A stretch of DNA of 64,000 nt from Brachypterus glaber (Eukaryota; Arthropoda; Insecta; Coleoptera; Kateretidae): contig OY294047.1 in NCBI GenBank assembly GCA_958510825.1, forward strand, positions 43,732,006 to 43,796,005. Reading direction: 5' to 3'. Of the stretch, positions 1 through 11,576 are shown in pieces. The position numbers were made by a program, and so were the translations under genes. Under the pieces are notes generated by a model. That model made no database searches. It had not been told where the DNA came from and worked only from the letters and a program-made list of their open reading frames with translations. Each line of letters starts with the position of its first letter. The stretch's first letter is position 1.

Positions 1-53
1 AATACTTAAATTACGTTATTTTTAAATTAAAATGGTTTTAGTTTCCAGCTGAT
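1..53 (+). repeat. Direct repeat, copy 1 (identical to 1759-1811)
   Basis: The first 53 bases of the window recur without a mismatch at 1759-1811, and the sequences diverge directly after the shared CCAGCTGAT. The window therefore opens inside a dispersed or locally duplicated repeat whose left part lies outside. No coding content is visible. Confidence 0.9.
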
Positions 54-540
54 TCTCAGCGCCTGATCAAAATTTGCGTTACGTAATACTTGAAGGTTCC
101 CTATTCCTAAAAGATCAGTGCACTGCAGTCCTTCTTAGAGAGACCACTCATAACAACAAAAAAAATGGTATATTTTTCTAATCAAAATATTATCGCTATT
201 CATTCGTTTAATGTGTTTTAAAGTAACAAAAAAACTAGAGTTTTCAAAAAAAAGTGTTTTTTTTATCTTTTTTTATTGAAAAAAAAATTGTTTCAAAAAT
301 GTATTTTTTATTTAGTTTTTTTTTTTTAATTCTTTTTTTTTTCAATAATTTTTCCTTTTTCAAAAATGATCTTTTTAAAAAGAAATTGTAAATTATTTTA
401 ATTTTTTTAAAGTATTTGGGAAAATGTTCACGTTGAATAATTTATTATGCTTAAGATATTTTTTGGTACCTATTATAGGTACAAAATATACCAAATATAT
501 ATTTAATTAATTTATTTAAATATACCAAATATATAATATA

Positions 541-1306
541 TTTGGTATTTTTAGGGAACACAATAAAGGAGGGGGGCAAGGGACCATTTTTTTAAATGAA
601 AAGGGGGTCGTGTGATATATCATTTTAAAGGTTATTAAATTCTCTTTTTGATCATATAATTTTTAATTAAATTAAAAATAGGTGTATTTTTATTTTAGTA
701 TGCGATTTTTTAGATTTTTTTAAACTTTTTATTTGTCATGAACAAGATGACTGAAGGAACTAGTTTCCTGGTGTCATCACTCAGTCAGTCTTTAAGGCTA
801 GTAACCAGAGGCCGCCACGATATAAGTGGCTGTAAAATTGAACTTTTTACTATAACGACCATATATATAATATTATATACGATAATTTTGGTCAGTTAAT
901 AATAACACTAACTTTTAAAATTAAACATGTAAATATTACCTCCGAATACGGTCGTTTTAGCAATTTTCAGTTCGATTTGACGGCCGCTTATAGCGTGGTG
1001 GCCTCTGGTCTCTAATCTCAAAGACTGACTGAGGGCAGGTACCAGGGCTAAAGCCTCCAGATATCTTGATCATGAAATTGATCATTAAATGAAAATTATT
1101 TAATTATTAATAGGACATTTTGACAAAAATTCCCATTTTAACCCCCTCAAAAATTTTTTGAAAAAAATAGAAATATATGGTCAAATAGAGAATTGTATAA
1201 TCCTTAAAATGATCTATAACACAACCTCAATTTAAAACAAAAATACCCCGCTCCTTTGACCCCCTGCATCCACTGTGTTTCCTAAAAATATCAAATTAAT
1301 ACCAAA
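541..1306. mobile_element. Foldback element with a second palindrome inside
   Basis: The left end (TTTGGTATTTTTAGG, then a GAACACAATAAAGGAGGGGGG block) is the inverted counterpart of the right end (CTCCTTTGACCCCC, then CACTGTGTTTCCTAAAAATA). The arms continue inward through a GGGGGTCGTGTGATATATCATTTTAAAG-type segment and its complement near 1200. The G-rich segment recurs near 11.7, 13.9 and 14.3 kb, so the element belongs to a family with several copies here. The centre holds a separate palindrome (780-1033). No transposase is present. It is probably a non-autonomous DNA element; its ends are approximate. Confidence 0.65.
780..1033. repeat. Inner palindrome, 254 bp
   Basis: CTCAGTCAGTC at 780-790 is complemented by GACTGACTGAG at 1023-1033. 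The arms continue as CCAGAGGCCGCCACGATATAAGTGGC against GCCGCTTATAGCGTGGTGGCCTCTGG, with small gaps. The spacer of about 110 bp is AT-rich. It is probably a MITE nested in the larger foldback. CpG-containing arms in such AT-rich surroundings are notable. Confidence 0.75.
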
Positions 1307-1528
1307 AAATTACTTTTATCCAATACATACAGATAATAAGACAATTACCAGCTTTATTTTAAATAGATAAACTCAATAATGACCCCCGCGTGGCTTTTAC
1401 TTTATTGAGTGGATAATTATTTATTTTACCCACTCAACTGTCACTTGTCAAATTATTTTCTTGTAAATGTCATTAAAATTTTTAATAAATATATGTATTT
1501 CTAAGCTATTTATTGGATAAAACCTTGT

Positions 1529-1640
1529 ATGGCACTCATGGGTAAACCGATATTGCCCTCTCGAAAATTAACCTGCTTGGCTGATGCCTCGCAGGTTAAT
1601 TTTCTCATGGGCAATATCTTACTTTACCCACTAGTACCAT
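1529..1640. repeat. Perfect-type palindrome with GC-richer loop
   Basis: ATGGCACTCATGGGTAAA...GAAAATTAACCTGC pairs with GCAGGTTAATTTTC...ACTTTACCCACTAGTACCAT around a short loop (TTGGCTGATGCCTC). Arms are about 48 bp with a few mismatches. It resembles other long hairpins in this window that have TA-rich stems and CpG-bearing loops, for example at 22481, 27790, 34109, 43465 and 61365. Confidence 0.75.
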
Positions 1641-1651
1641 AAATAACTAAT

Positions 1652-1866
1652 ATTACGTTATTTTCAAATTAAAATTATTTTAATTTCAAGGCGATATCAA
1701 ATTTTAAAGAGAGTGCGAACTTTTGTCATGCACGGTATATTTATTATTAATTAAAAAAAATACTTAAATTACGTTATTTTTAAATTAAAATGGTTTTAGT
1801 TTCCAGCTGATAACAAATTTGAAAGGGGGGGCGGACTTTTGTCATGCACGGTATATTTATTATTAA
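1652..1866 (+). repeat. Tandem duplication, period 116 bp
   Basis: Two diverged units start at ATTACGTTATT (1652 and 1768). Both end in ACTTTTGTCATGCACGGTATATTTATTATTAA, with CACGG at 1731 and 1847, so the period is 116 at both ends. The 53-bp repeat of 1-53 forms the first part of the second unit. Confidence 0.8.
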
Positions 1867-1869
1867 CTA

Positions 1870-4690
1870 AATATTTTGGAGCAAGAATGCGAATTAATCA
1901 AACTTGAGCGTAAGAGCAAAAGTTGTCTGGAAAATGTCAAGGGTTTAGAAAACGATTATCTGGAACCCTATTCGTGAAATTTGCATATTTAAGCTTTTTA
2001 GTATGACAGTTGTCTAAATACATGATAAAATATTATCGTTAGAATAATAGATTGTCGACAAGTAGTCGTCACTACTTAAACTTGATTTAAGTAAATTCTT
2101 GTACATTGTAATTAAAATGTTAAACAAGTTTAAATGTTGAAACTTGAAAGTTTCTTTCAGAAAACAACATATCGTCTTGTGAATTTCAGAACGTCGTATC
2201 TCAGTTTTTTTCGATTTTGAGATTTTGAACTTAAACGCTTTATATTATCAATTTACATCTTAAAAATAAGTTTCACCTGCTATTTTTTTTTAAATAACAA
2301 AAATATAAGCAAAATAGTAACGTCGTATCTTAGATGATTATAAATTAATAAATTTTTAAACCTCGTATCTCTTAATTCTAGTTAACTGACTATTTTGGAA
2401 CGCACTTTTTGCATTTGGCGACGGTTTTTTGACATGCGCATGTTATAAAACTTTTTGAAGTTTAAATGTTTCAATAATTAATACTATTATTATAATAATT
2501 AATTATATTTTGTTAAAATATTAATATAATAATGTTTCAAAGATCGTATTTTAAATATTTTTATTAATTTTGAGCATTAAAATGTCGTATCTATAAACAT
2601 TAGATTTTATTTCTATTTATTTATTTTATACACAATAAAATGATTTAAGGTAAGTTAATCATTAAAAATTTATTAAGTTTATATTAAAAAAGTACATTTT
2701 CAATCTATGAATAATGCGAGAAAGAGTTATTTCTCATTTATGTAAAGTTGTCTTTTTTGAGATACGGCGTTCTGAAATTTACAAGACGATATACAAATTT
2801 AAATAAGTACTAGTTAATGAATTTTAAGATATTTAATTCCTCCTTATTTGAATAGACAGAAAGTTCACAAAAATATTACAAGATGATACAGTAACTGGCA
2901 GATCTCAAAAAGGGATATACTAGCATTGTAAGAAAGAAATATGGGTTGATCATAAATAATGACTCGTCTCTTCCTTAAAAAAATCAACAAAAAAAACCTT
3001 TTTGTGAAAAAAACGAAAAATGTTAAAAAAAAATTTAACCCCCAATAATTATTTTTTAGGAATCTTATCCCCATAGAACTTGATTTCGAGTCGATCGAAT
3101 TATTAGTTCTTGAGTTATCCTGTCCACAGGAAACATGACATCGGAGAGATAAAGGGATGGACGGACGGATGGACAGCCGGAAATTTTCAGTTTCTTATTT
3201 TTTCATGAAACACATTTGTATCCAAGAAATTTTTGCCTAGGACGTTTTTTGGCTATTTGTGAAATTCGAAACTCCCTTATTATACTATTCCAGCGCACAC
3301 GTACTGGGAATAGTGTAATGACATTAAAGCGTAAAAGTAAAAGGTATCTGGGTTATGTCAAATGTTTAAAAGACAAAAGTCTCTAGGTACTTTCTATTTA
3401 ATTCCGGGGTCCAATCTCCAGCCAGAAACCAACTATTTTAAATTAAAAACAAGCCATCGTATGTTTTCATATTCTAGCCTTATTGTTATACGACAGGACC
3501 TAAAAATAAAATAGGTAGCACCAAATAAATATTTATATTTATAACAAGCATAACTAACTTAAAATGGGAGTAACAATAAATACGTTACTTTCAGGCAGAC
3601 ATCAAAATTGCTGATTTTTAATTTTTCCTATGCATATATTGTTTCAATTGAAAAACTATGCATACCAAATTTTAGGTTACTTGAACATTTTTTGACCCCC
3701 TCCCAACTCAATTATAACATAAATTCTTTTTTTAAAAAACGAAAATTGTTTTTTTTTTAACGAAAAAAATTCGAAAATATATTTTTGTTTAATTTTGTTT
3801 TTTTTTTTTGTTTTGTTTTGAAGTTGAAAATTAGAAAAATGGGTTTTTTGCAATACCCTACTTTATGCACAACTTCAATGTTTTTTATTTGTCTTATCTG
3901 TGGGTAAAGGAACGTTAAATTATTACGTAACGTTAAAATTCATACAATTCATTGGCTACCCCCCAAATAAGGGGCTGTTAGGTAGGGAAGCCGGAAGGAA
4001 AAATTGTGCGAACCTTCCGAAGCCAAGAATAAACGTTTAGAGTGTATAAATTTTATTATAAATAGCGTTACGTTATACTTGAACGTTCCCTAAAGACGAA
4101 AAAAAAAAACGTGCGTCTGCTTGCAAAGAACTTAATCTAGAATCGAAATTTGACTCAAATCAACTTGGAAAGCAACACATAAAAAAAGTAAAAAACAAGA
4201 TCTCTGGCACTCAAACGCAACCTAGTAAGAAGTATCCCGGTTATGTCAAAAGTTTAAGAGACGAAAATCTAGCGCAATTTCTATATCATTCGTAAAATCT
4301 GCATATTTTTGTTGTTTAATATGAAAACTTATCCCAGTAGAATACTATAGCAGTCTGAAAACTTAATATTACCAGTTTAACACGTTGACGAATATTTTGA
4401 TGGATTAAAATATTTCCTTCTTGTTCTAGTTTAATATAATTAAAAAGTTTCGCAGTTTAAAGGAAATAAATGTAAATGATATTTTATCATATTATAAACC
4501 TGCTTTCTATGAATTATGTGATAGCAATAGGTGCGTAAAATAATAATTACGTGGACTTTTAACATAAAATCAAAAAATTTCATCTAACATCTCGCAAATT
4601 TTACATGTAATTTTATTAAAATATTTTATTAGTGTAGGTAAGAAGATTTCAGTTTATGTGCTGTAAAACAGGGATATAACCTCAAGAAAT
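1870..4690. other. AT-rich spacer with dispersed-repeat fragments
   Basis: No convincing gene. Near 3070-3320 lies a segment (TTCTTGAGTTATCCTGTCC..., GGACGGATGGACAG, ...AAGAAATTTTTGCCTAGGA) related to 35985-36236 and ending in a short hairpin (TACTATTCCAGCGCA / ACTGGGAATAGTGTA, about 3283-3320). Long homopolymer-like A and T runs occur near 2990-3030 and 3735-3815. The rest shows nothing I can assign. Confidence 0.6.
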
Positions 4691-4692
4691 AC

Positions 4693-5005
4693 TACAGTAG
4701 TAGTAGTAGTAGCAGTAGTAGTAGTTGGGCTTCAAGACTAACAACTAAACCGGTATGGCCCTTTTTGTCAACCCTAAACTGCCCCGATTATGTTACTATT
4801 CCCCCCCTTCCTTGAACCTATCTGACCTTCCAATGAAGGTCATGATGACCGTCCAGGCTAAGGGGCCGCTTTGCCGCTCTAAACAGGTCCCACTGAGTTG
4901 TTCACACTCAAGGAATACTGCAAGTACCCAACGCAGGGGGCGATGCCCCGGTAATTTTACAAGGGGCGTTTTAAACGAGTCCCGGCAATGTTCGATTAAC
5001 TAGAC
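4693..5005 (-). mobile_element. 3' fragment of a non-LTR retrotransposon with (TAG)n tail
   Basis: Read on the minus strand, the segment ends in GGTTGACAAAAAGGGCCATACCGG, a CCCAAC motif and a (CTA)n tail (4693-4722 on the plus strand). The same order (GGTGACAAAAAGGTCCAGAAATGGCC, CCAACCC, then ACT repeats) closes the plus-strand element at 7113-8037, so both are 3' ends of one family. The upstream part includes a GGAAGGTCAGATAGGTTCAAGGA stretch like the end of the other copy's coding region. The copy is strongly 5'-truncated and encodes nothing intact. Confidence 0.65.
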
Positions 5006-5092
5006 TTAATCTATAATAAAGTTGTATGTATATTACGGTGATATTTTCACCCAATTTCTAAAGATATAAATGTGACTCCACACAGATGGAAT

Positions 5093-5843
5093 CACACTTA
5101 AGCTACGGTTTCCTCCAAAAGTCGCAGTGGCTGGCGACTGCGACCGGGTAGCCGCGACCGAGTCGTTGAGACATCTCCAATGCATTTTAAATGACCCTGT
5201 TTTCCTAGCTGCTGTCGAGTCGTTACTACTGACTACCAGTCGCCGTTCGTTTGGTCGCCGGTCGCTTTACCGCTCCGGAAGCAGACGCACGACTAATTCC
5301 TCATGAATTTGACAGTTTGTGTTTATTTTTTTAATTCCACAGCTGTGGAATGTACATCTGTACAGAAGAATTATAGTTAAGGCAGGTATGTAATAGTTTG
5401 TACTTGTGGGGATGCTAAGAAACGGTTTTTTTTAAACATAGTTTTAAAACGGTTTTTTTGTTTTTTATTCGTTTTTTTTTTTTAATTTTTCGTACCCAAC
5501 GCTTAACAAAAAATGTTTTTAATAAATAAACTATCGATATATAACTAAAAGATATATCTTTTAGTTGTCAAATTAGTACAATTCGTATATTTATATTATT
5601 TTTTAAAATATTTATAACTTTAATTTGGTTTGGCTCAGATAAAAGTCACAAATAAGTTAGGCTAGGATCTGATCGTTAATTTATTGCGTTCTACGTTTTG
5701 TGAATATTTTATGATTTTGTTCTGAGAGTTAATACACTTTAAGGATCCTGGTAAGACCGAGGAAAACAGATAGGGTCGTAACGACCTGGTCGCGGCTACC
5801 CAGTCGAAGTCGCTGACGACTTAGATGCAAAATAACTGGTAAT
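5093..5843. repeat. Inverted repeat pair rich in GTCGC motifs
   Basis: The segment near 5128-5190 (GCGACTGCGACCGGGTAGCCGCGACC...GTCGTT) is matched by the reverse complement of about 5755-5825 (GCGACTTCGACTGGGTAGCCGCGACCAGGTCGTT). Further GTCGC words lie at 5210-5270. The two arms enclose about 550 bp of AT-rich DNA. It is probably a diverged foldback transposon. Its GC-rich arms stand out from the surroundings. No ORF is supported. Confidence 0.55.
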
Positions 5844-5929
5844 TTAAATATTTATTTTTGCAGTGTATTTACAGGTTTGTGGTTTTGACAGTTATGTCAT
5901 GATTCATGACTTATGAGTTGTTGGATGGG

Positions 5930-6110
5930 TCTAGTTTTCGGTGTTCGTGGGTATTTTGGCTTTCCAATTTTAAAATTTTTCAAAATTCCGGAAAGCCTTG
6001 TATTCTTGCAAGAATTTTCATTTTTTTGCGTATTTTTACGTTTTGTGACGTTTCATGTCGATATAAATCAATTTCAAGCAAAAAAAAAGCAAATGAGAAA
6101 GTTGGGGACA
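5930..6110 (+). repeat. Dispersed repeat, copy 1 (inverted copy at 29865-30005)
   Basis: The stretch with CGGAAAGCCTTGTAT, TTTTGTGACGTTTCATGTCG and ATATAAATCAATTTCAAGC is found again, reverse-complemented and diverged, at 29865-30005. Short ORFs read through it on both strands but differ between copies in frame, so I do not call them genes. Confidence 0.75.
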
Positions 6111-6465
6111 TTCTGAATCACCCGATATAGAATTAATACAATACAATTAATAATAAGCTTATGTCCATTATATTTATTACGCAAATCAATAATACTATCT
6201 CCGTAATGATCGTCAAGGGTTTCATAAAAAGATATTTAAAAAAAGTTACTGCTTTCTGCAAACGCAATAAATAATAAATTTCAGCCTTGACTTGAATGTG
6301 TTCAGTATGTGTCCCCGAGGACCAGTATGGGAACGTCAGAAAACCACGTTGAATGAAATAAAAAGTCTCATGTATAATACAATATTTCTTTTTTATAATT
6401 TAACGTCTCACGTGGCCTACTTTAAAAAACCATTTAACCAATAGATTTGAATTACAAATAGAGAA

Positions 6466-6955
6466 TAGTATATTCTATAACTAGTATGGAATAGATAATA
6501 TTCCGCGCGAGCGACCTAAAAAAGATTTTTATTTAATTTTAGCACATATTTACAAATTATAATGCAAAAATTAAAGGTTATGTCAAATTGTTGTGACAGA
6601 TACCAGGTTTAAATATTTAATAATAGATGGAGCAGTTTTAATTTTTTGAACTAAATTGAAAAAAAACTGGTCAAATATTAAGAAAAACTAATAGACTTTA
6701 TGTAATTTTAACGCAAAACTTTAAATTGCATTATTATTAATAATTATTCAATATTTCATGGTAAAATATATATATTTGTGCTAATTTTGCTACAGTTTTC
6801 TTTACTTTTATAAAAAAGAGATGTCACTACATGTGCTCATTCTAAAACTTGATACGGAATATTCATACCGTATCTAGAGCTAGAATGGATTCATTCTGTG
6901 TTTGAAAAGTGTGTGTATTTGCTTACATTCTAAAGCAGTCGTAGAAAAAAGATAT
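6466..6955 (-). repeat. Dispersed 0.5-kb repeat, copy 1 (other copy 30405-31115)
   Basis: The reverse complement aligns over almost its full length to 30405-30825 and then about 31060-31115. Both contain a conserved hairpin (GAATCCATTCTAGCTCTAGA...ATTCTAACAC type, with an inner ATACGGTATGAATATTCCGTAT palindrome) and end near CCGCGCGAGCG with a TTCTATAACTAGTATGGAATAGA segment. The second copy carries about 230 extra bases between these blocks. It is a non-coding mobile element of unknown class. Confidence 0.8.
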
Positions 6956-7112
6956 TCTTTTATAAAGTAATTAGGATAATTATATTGTGTTAGATACTTC
7001 TATACAAGTATAAAAATAATTGATATAAACAAATTTAACTAATTTAAAAAAAATTCAATAATTAGTTTCAAGTTTAATTAGCTTCCAAAAAATTAGTATG
7101 AGTACTATTTAT

Positions 7113-8037
7113 ATTTGGTGTGCTATACAGACGGCTCGCGTATGGAAGGCATCCAAAGCTCTGGGGCAGGATTCTTCATGGAGGACCTGGACTTGCAAAA
7201 GAGTTTTCCACTTGGCTGTTTTTCCACTGTCTTCCAAGCTGAGGTCTATGCCATACAGGAAGCGGAAAATTGCAGGGAAATAAGGCAGCACCGGGGGCAC
7301 GATATATACATCTGCTCGGACAGTCAAGCCGCTATAAAGGCATTGTGAAATCCCAGCACTAGGTCACTCCAAGTCAGTTAGTGTGCAGAAGCCTTAGAAG
7401 AGTTAGCAAGGACTAAAAACGTTCCGGGTCATAGTGGAATTCCCGGAAACGAGAAGGCAGATGAACTTGCAAGACGGATCAGGGATGGCCTGCACGGGGC
7501 CGGAACCTATATTGTGTGTTACAAGGAAGCAGTTAAAGACTGCTCTCGATTGAGTGGGCATATACTAAGCAAAAGGAGCAATGGAGGGCGGCAAGCTAAG
7601 GACTTCCTGGCTGGCCCAAGCAAATCAAAAACCGACTGGTTGCTAGAAAAAGGAAGGATTGCACTCAGACAACTTGTAGGTGTCCTCACGGGACAGCAAG
7701 CTAAGGAAGCACCTGGCAACAATGCGGATTCTAGAAAGTCCGCTATGCCCAGAGTACGGAGAGGATGAAACATCCTCGCATTACTTAGCCGAGTGTGTCA
7801 GATACGACAGGATCAGGTTGCAAGTCTTTGAAACTCAATGACTCAACCAAGAGGAATTAAGAGATCTCCCCTGGGCCAATATCCTGACCTTTATTAAAAG
7901 AACGGGCAGGTTCAAGGAGGACTCAAATTAGTAAATGGCTAGGATTGCCTGGGGTGACAAAAAGGTCCAGAAATGGCCTAGTTGTCCGGCTTTGGCCAAC
8001 CCAAAAATTTACTACTACTACTACTACTACTACTACT
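7113..8037 (+). pseudogene. Non-LTR retrotransposon 3' part: RNase H domain, zinc-knuckle-like C-terminus, (ACT)n tail
   Basis: The conceptual product starts with YTDGSRM and shows the RNase H order: an Asp in TDGS, a Glu in FQAEVYA, an Asp in CSDSQAAIKAL, and after a stop and frameshift the H-S-G block VPGHSGIPGNEKADELA (about 7420-7472). Further down, another frame gives a CP-x-YG...SSHYLAECVRYDRIR segment (about 7745-7815), the C-x2-C...H...C arrangement that ends ORF2 in several RNase H-bearing non-LTR clades. RNase H removes RNA from the RNA:DNA hybrid. The reading frame is broken several times and all of RT and endonuclease is missing, so this is a dead 5'-truncated copy. The nine-fold ACT tail at 8010-8037 marks its 3' end. 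Confidence 0.85.
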
Positions 8038-8206
8038 ATTTATATTATTTTTAGTATTTTAAATACTTGGTATATGCGTACACCTTTTATTATAAGTTTC
8101 TTAACATGGAATAAAACACCTTTATTCAGGGTTCCATAACAAGTATAAACAATTAATCAAACTATATTAGCTTATTGTTCGCAAAAACAATTTTTATCCG
8201 AAGCTC

Positions 8207-8396
8207 TTACTGTGATAGACTGAAATCTGGGAATGTCGACATTCTTTGGGTAATTTCCTAAAACTAAAATAATGGGGGGGGGGGCGTTGGTTAACGTTTG
8301 TGTTTGTTTTTGTTAATTTTCGCATGTTTTTTTTTTAGTTTTCGAACATTCCCCGAGGAATGTCGACATTCCCTAGATTTCGGTCTTTCACAGTAA
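8207..8396. mobile_element. Small MITE, 190 bp
   Basis: The termini TTACTGTGATAGACTGAAATCT and AGATTTCGGTCTTTCACAGTAA are inverted copies with two mismatches. Complementarity continues through GGGAATGTCGACATTC to an AAAACTAAAA / TTTTTTAGTTTT block. The core has a G10 run. TA dinucleotides in the termini fit a Tc1/mariner-type insertion. No coding capacity. Confidence 0.8.
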
Positions 8397-8550
8397 CATA
8401 TACACCCTATATTTCGATACACTGTTTGTGGTGGCCAAGATGACTGGAGAAACTAGCTTAAGCCTCCAGCCATCTAGATGGTGGCATATATCAATGTATA
8501 GCTAGCTAATGCTTTAATCATAATAATTATTCTTACATAAATAGTAAAGG

Positions 8551-9132
8551 TCGATTCAGGCATAATTATCACTAAACTGAATTAATAAATTAAGAAAATT
8601 AAGAAACATAACCTCAAATTCTATAATAAATTTTCCGTGTTATGCAACAATTACGATAAAAGATAAAATATAGCATAAAATAATGATAGAATCTTAAAAT
8701 ACACTATAGAAAAAAAAAATTATTTCTGAAATACACAAACTGTAGTGCAGAATTTTATAAACAATCGTTATCCAAGTATCAAAATAAAAATGAAGATGGC
8801 GACACCTCTGTATTTTAAAAATTCGTACATTTTCAGTTTAAGGAAAAACACAATAGTTACATAAGAAAATAAAAGGTACTTTTGGAGATAAGTTGTTTTT
8901 AAAACACGATTTTTAGACCCAACAACTGCAAATATAGCAATAATCGTCCTACACAATAGATATTTGTTTTTTTTTTACTTATTAAGTCGTATTTACACAT
9001 GCTTATTATCTATTTGGCAGCTATTGTTGCATAACACGGAAAATCTATTATAGAATTTGAGGTTATGTTTCTTAATTTTCTTTATTTCTTAATTCAGTTT
9101 AGTGTAGTTAGTGATAATTATGCCTGAATCGA
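8551..9132. mobile_element. Inverted-repeat element, 582 bp, arms about 105 bp
   Basis: TCGATTCAGGCATAATTATCACTAA at 8551 is complemented by TTAGTGATAATTATGCCTGAATCGA ending at 9132. The arms continue to TTCCGTGTTATGCAACAAT. The same terminal word (GATAATTATGCCTGAATCAGCCTTA) recurs near 50630 and 51225, so the end belongs to a family present elsewhere here. The interior is AT-rich with no supported ORF. Confidence 0.8.
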
Positions 9133-9134
9133 TC

Positions 9135-10860
9135 TTAAGGTGAGACTGAAGTTAGGATTTCTTCGATGCTGATTTAACCTAAAATTTAGTGTTGAAACGA
9201 ACGAACTTTATAAACCCCATGGTGCCCAAATACTTCTGATTTTACAAGAAAACAAAATAGAAGAAAAAAGACTACTTTAACGAACTGTCACATTTTTAGA
9301 TTAAAGTCGCGTAGCGCAAATGTTCAAAGTAAATCAATTGAGTACGAACAAGTGAACTGCCGTTGGTCGCGGTCACATGCTCCAAGGAAAGGAAGTAGTA
9401 AGTGACTTAGTTTTTTGGAAGTTAGGTTAAGTTAGAATTTCAAAAGGAAAGTAGTAGATGGATTACTATAAACTTAGTTCTCAGATGAATGAAAAGTAGC
9501 CATGGAATGTTAAAACAAACATAAAATTTAGGTTTTCCGCAAAAAGTCCTAACTTCTGAACCATTAATTTTATCTAGATGGCATTACAGTAGAACATAAA
9601 AGATTATAAAGTCCATGATAATTATCTATTTTATTCACGCTGCAATGCTGTAGATTTATGAAGTTTTTATTACTAAAACTGGCTAGGTAATCCTTTTTAT
9701 TAAAAAAATACGTTTTTCATTTATTCATTTAGGGTATATATCTATCAAAATTTCAATAAATAGTATTTCCCATAAATATTTTTACAAAATATTTTTTCTT
9801 ATTTACTAAAAACTAAGAGTATAAGAAATGTACAAGGAAGGAAAGAGGTTAGTTAATATTTCGAATTACACTCTAAAAAAATTACATTGCAATTTTATTT
9901 ATTTATGTAATGAATTGGTTGTCATAGACCGATTTGTAAAGTTTTCCATAAAACCATTATGTAAAATATCATGAACCGACATGTAATTTTCTGTAAAATT
10001 AAGTAGTCCTTAATTGATAATAGATATAAATCAATGTAAATCTGTGTAATTTTAAATAATTTTACATTATTATATATATAGTAACGTAACCCCAGACTAG
10101 TATTTTAATGTGGCTTTCAACGTGTTAAATAACTTTAATTCCAAGAACGAGTTTTAAGAGACTTTTAAGCTGTAGTTTTAAATAGATACCTTAATTTAAT
10201 ATTGTGCAGTATTTTTTTTATAAGTACATTCCAAGTGTTGTTGATGTTTACATAAACAAAATAATATGACTTTTTTTCAGAATGATAGATAAAGCATTTA
10301 GTTTATCACGATGAATGCTGCATTGTTGTCATGTTTATGATTGTTAACGAATTTTTAATAAAAAAATGTTTTTTTTCTAAAAAATAAACTTAGCGCTTTT
10401 TTATTATTTCTATTCATTAACTTGCAATTTTTTAAACAAAAACATATTCTTATTTTGCCCAAAAGTCGCCTTTAAAACGACATCCTTCTTTAAACCATAA
10501 TATTTTATATCAGTATTCTGCGAATTTTAAAAACTCATTCAATATACATTTGAGTTTTTAAATCCAATATATTGTGGTAATTTTGAACTAAAATTGCATA
10601 TTTCATTTTGAAGCGAATTTAAAAATTTAAATATATTCCGTTTTTCAAACTTCAATAATAAAGTCTATAATATAAATGAAAAATAGTATTTTGCATATAA
10701 ATATTTAGCGACAGAAAAATGCAATTTTAACGCAAGGATTTTATTATACTGTAATGGTTTTTGTGGCAGCCCGAGGAACAAAAAGTTGATTAAAAGGTGA
10801 AACACAGATTTATTAAAGAACCTACACTAAGAAAAAATCATTGTAATTTTAAAACTAAAT
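9135..10860. other. AT-rich spacer, nothing assigned
   Basis: I see no gene or clear repeat boundary here. A segment near 9870-10075 is built from repeated TTACAT / ATGTAAT words, as is 22890-23125, which could be weak remnants of one repeat. The stretch around 10820-10860 (CTACACTAAGAAAAAATCATTGTAATTTT) resembles the CTACACTCAG terminus of the MITE at 12707. Confidence 0.5.
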
Positions 10861-10863
10861 TTT

Positions 10864-11571
10864 ATTTGTTATTTATATCGCCACCATTTGTATTTAATAC
10901 TTTACTTGTGATATTAAATACTGCAATGTGTGTATTGTATACAAAATGATGTCATACTAACATAGAGAACGTGCTGGTACATTTGAATCATAAGACCGTG
11001 CTGATACATTTGAACCCCCACAGAACATGTTTATTAATACTAGCATCTTATAGTAAAAATTAATGTAACATTAGGTAAAGCATATCACACTTATAGTATG
11101 GTATACTTTGAGTTGTTGTTAAGTTGTATTACTGATCTAGTTTAAAGTATGTTGCAGTATTCAGAAAAATTAACAACCGGTTAATAATAACAACATTTTG
11201 ATTAGTAATAATATAAATATTGCAACACAATTACACACTGATAAAATAATGTATCCTTTTTTTACTTTTCTGTGTATTATTACTAATCAAAATGTTGGTA
11301 TTATTTACCGATTGTTATTTTACTTAATACTGTAACATACTTTAAACTAGATCAATAACACAACAACTACAACTTAAAGTATACCAAACTATAACTGTGA
11401 TATAATTTACCAAATTTTACAGTATTAATAAACACATGTTGCGTGAGGATCCAAATGTACCAGCACGGTCTCTATGTTAGTATGAAAACATTTTGTATAC
11501 AATACTCACATTGCAGTATTTAATATTACAAGTAAAGTATTAAATACCAATGGTGGCGATATAAATAAAAA
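10864..11571. mobile_element. Foldback element, about 0.7 kb, arms about 350 bp
   Basis: The left arm starts ATTTGTTATTTATATCGCCACCATT and runs through ...ACTTGTGATATTAAATACTGCAATGTG and ...AGTTTAAAGTATGTTGCAGTATTC. The right arm is its reverse complement and ends AATGGTGGCGATATAAATAAAAAAT. The axis lies near 11217. A partial third copy of one arm is at 26440-26690. No ORF spans it, so it is a non-autonomous DNA element. Confidence 0.85.
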
Positions 11572-11576
11572 ATATA

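Noticed and set aside
7098..7327. Alternative frames over the RNase H region
   Set aside because: Only the frame starting YTDGS carries RNase H residues; the others are shadows.
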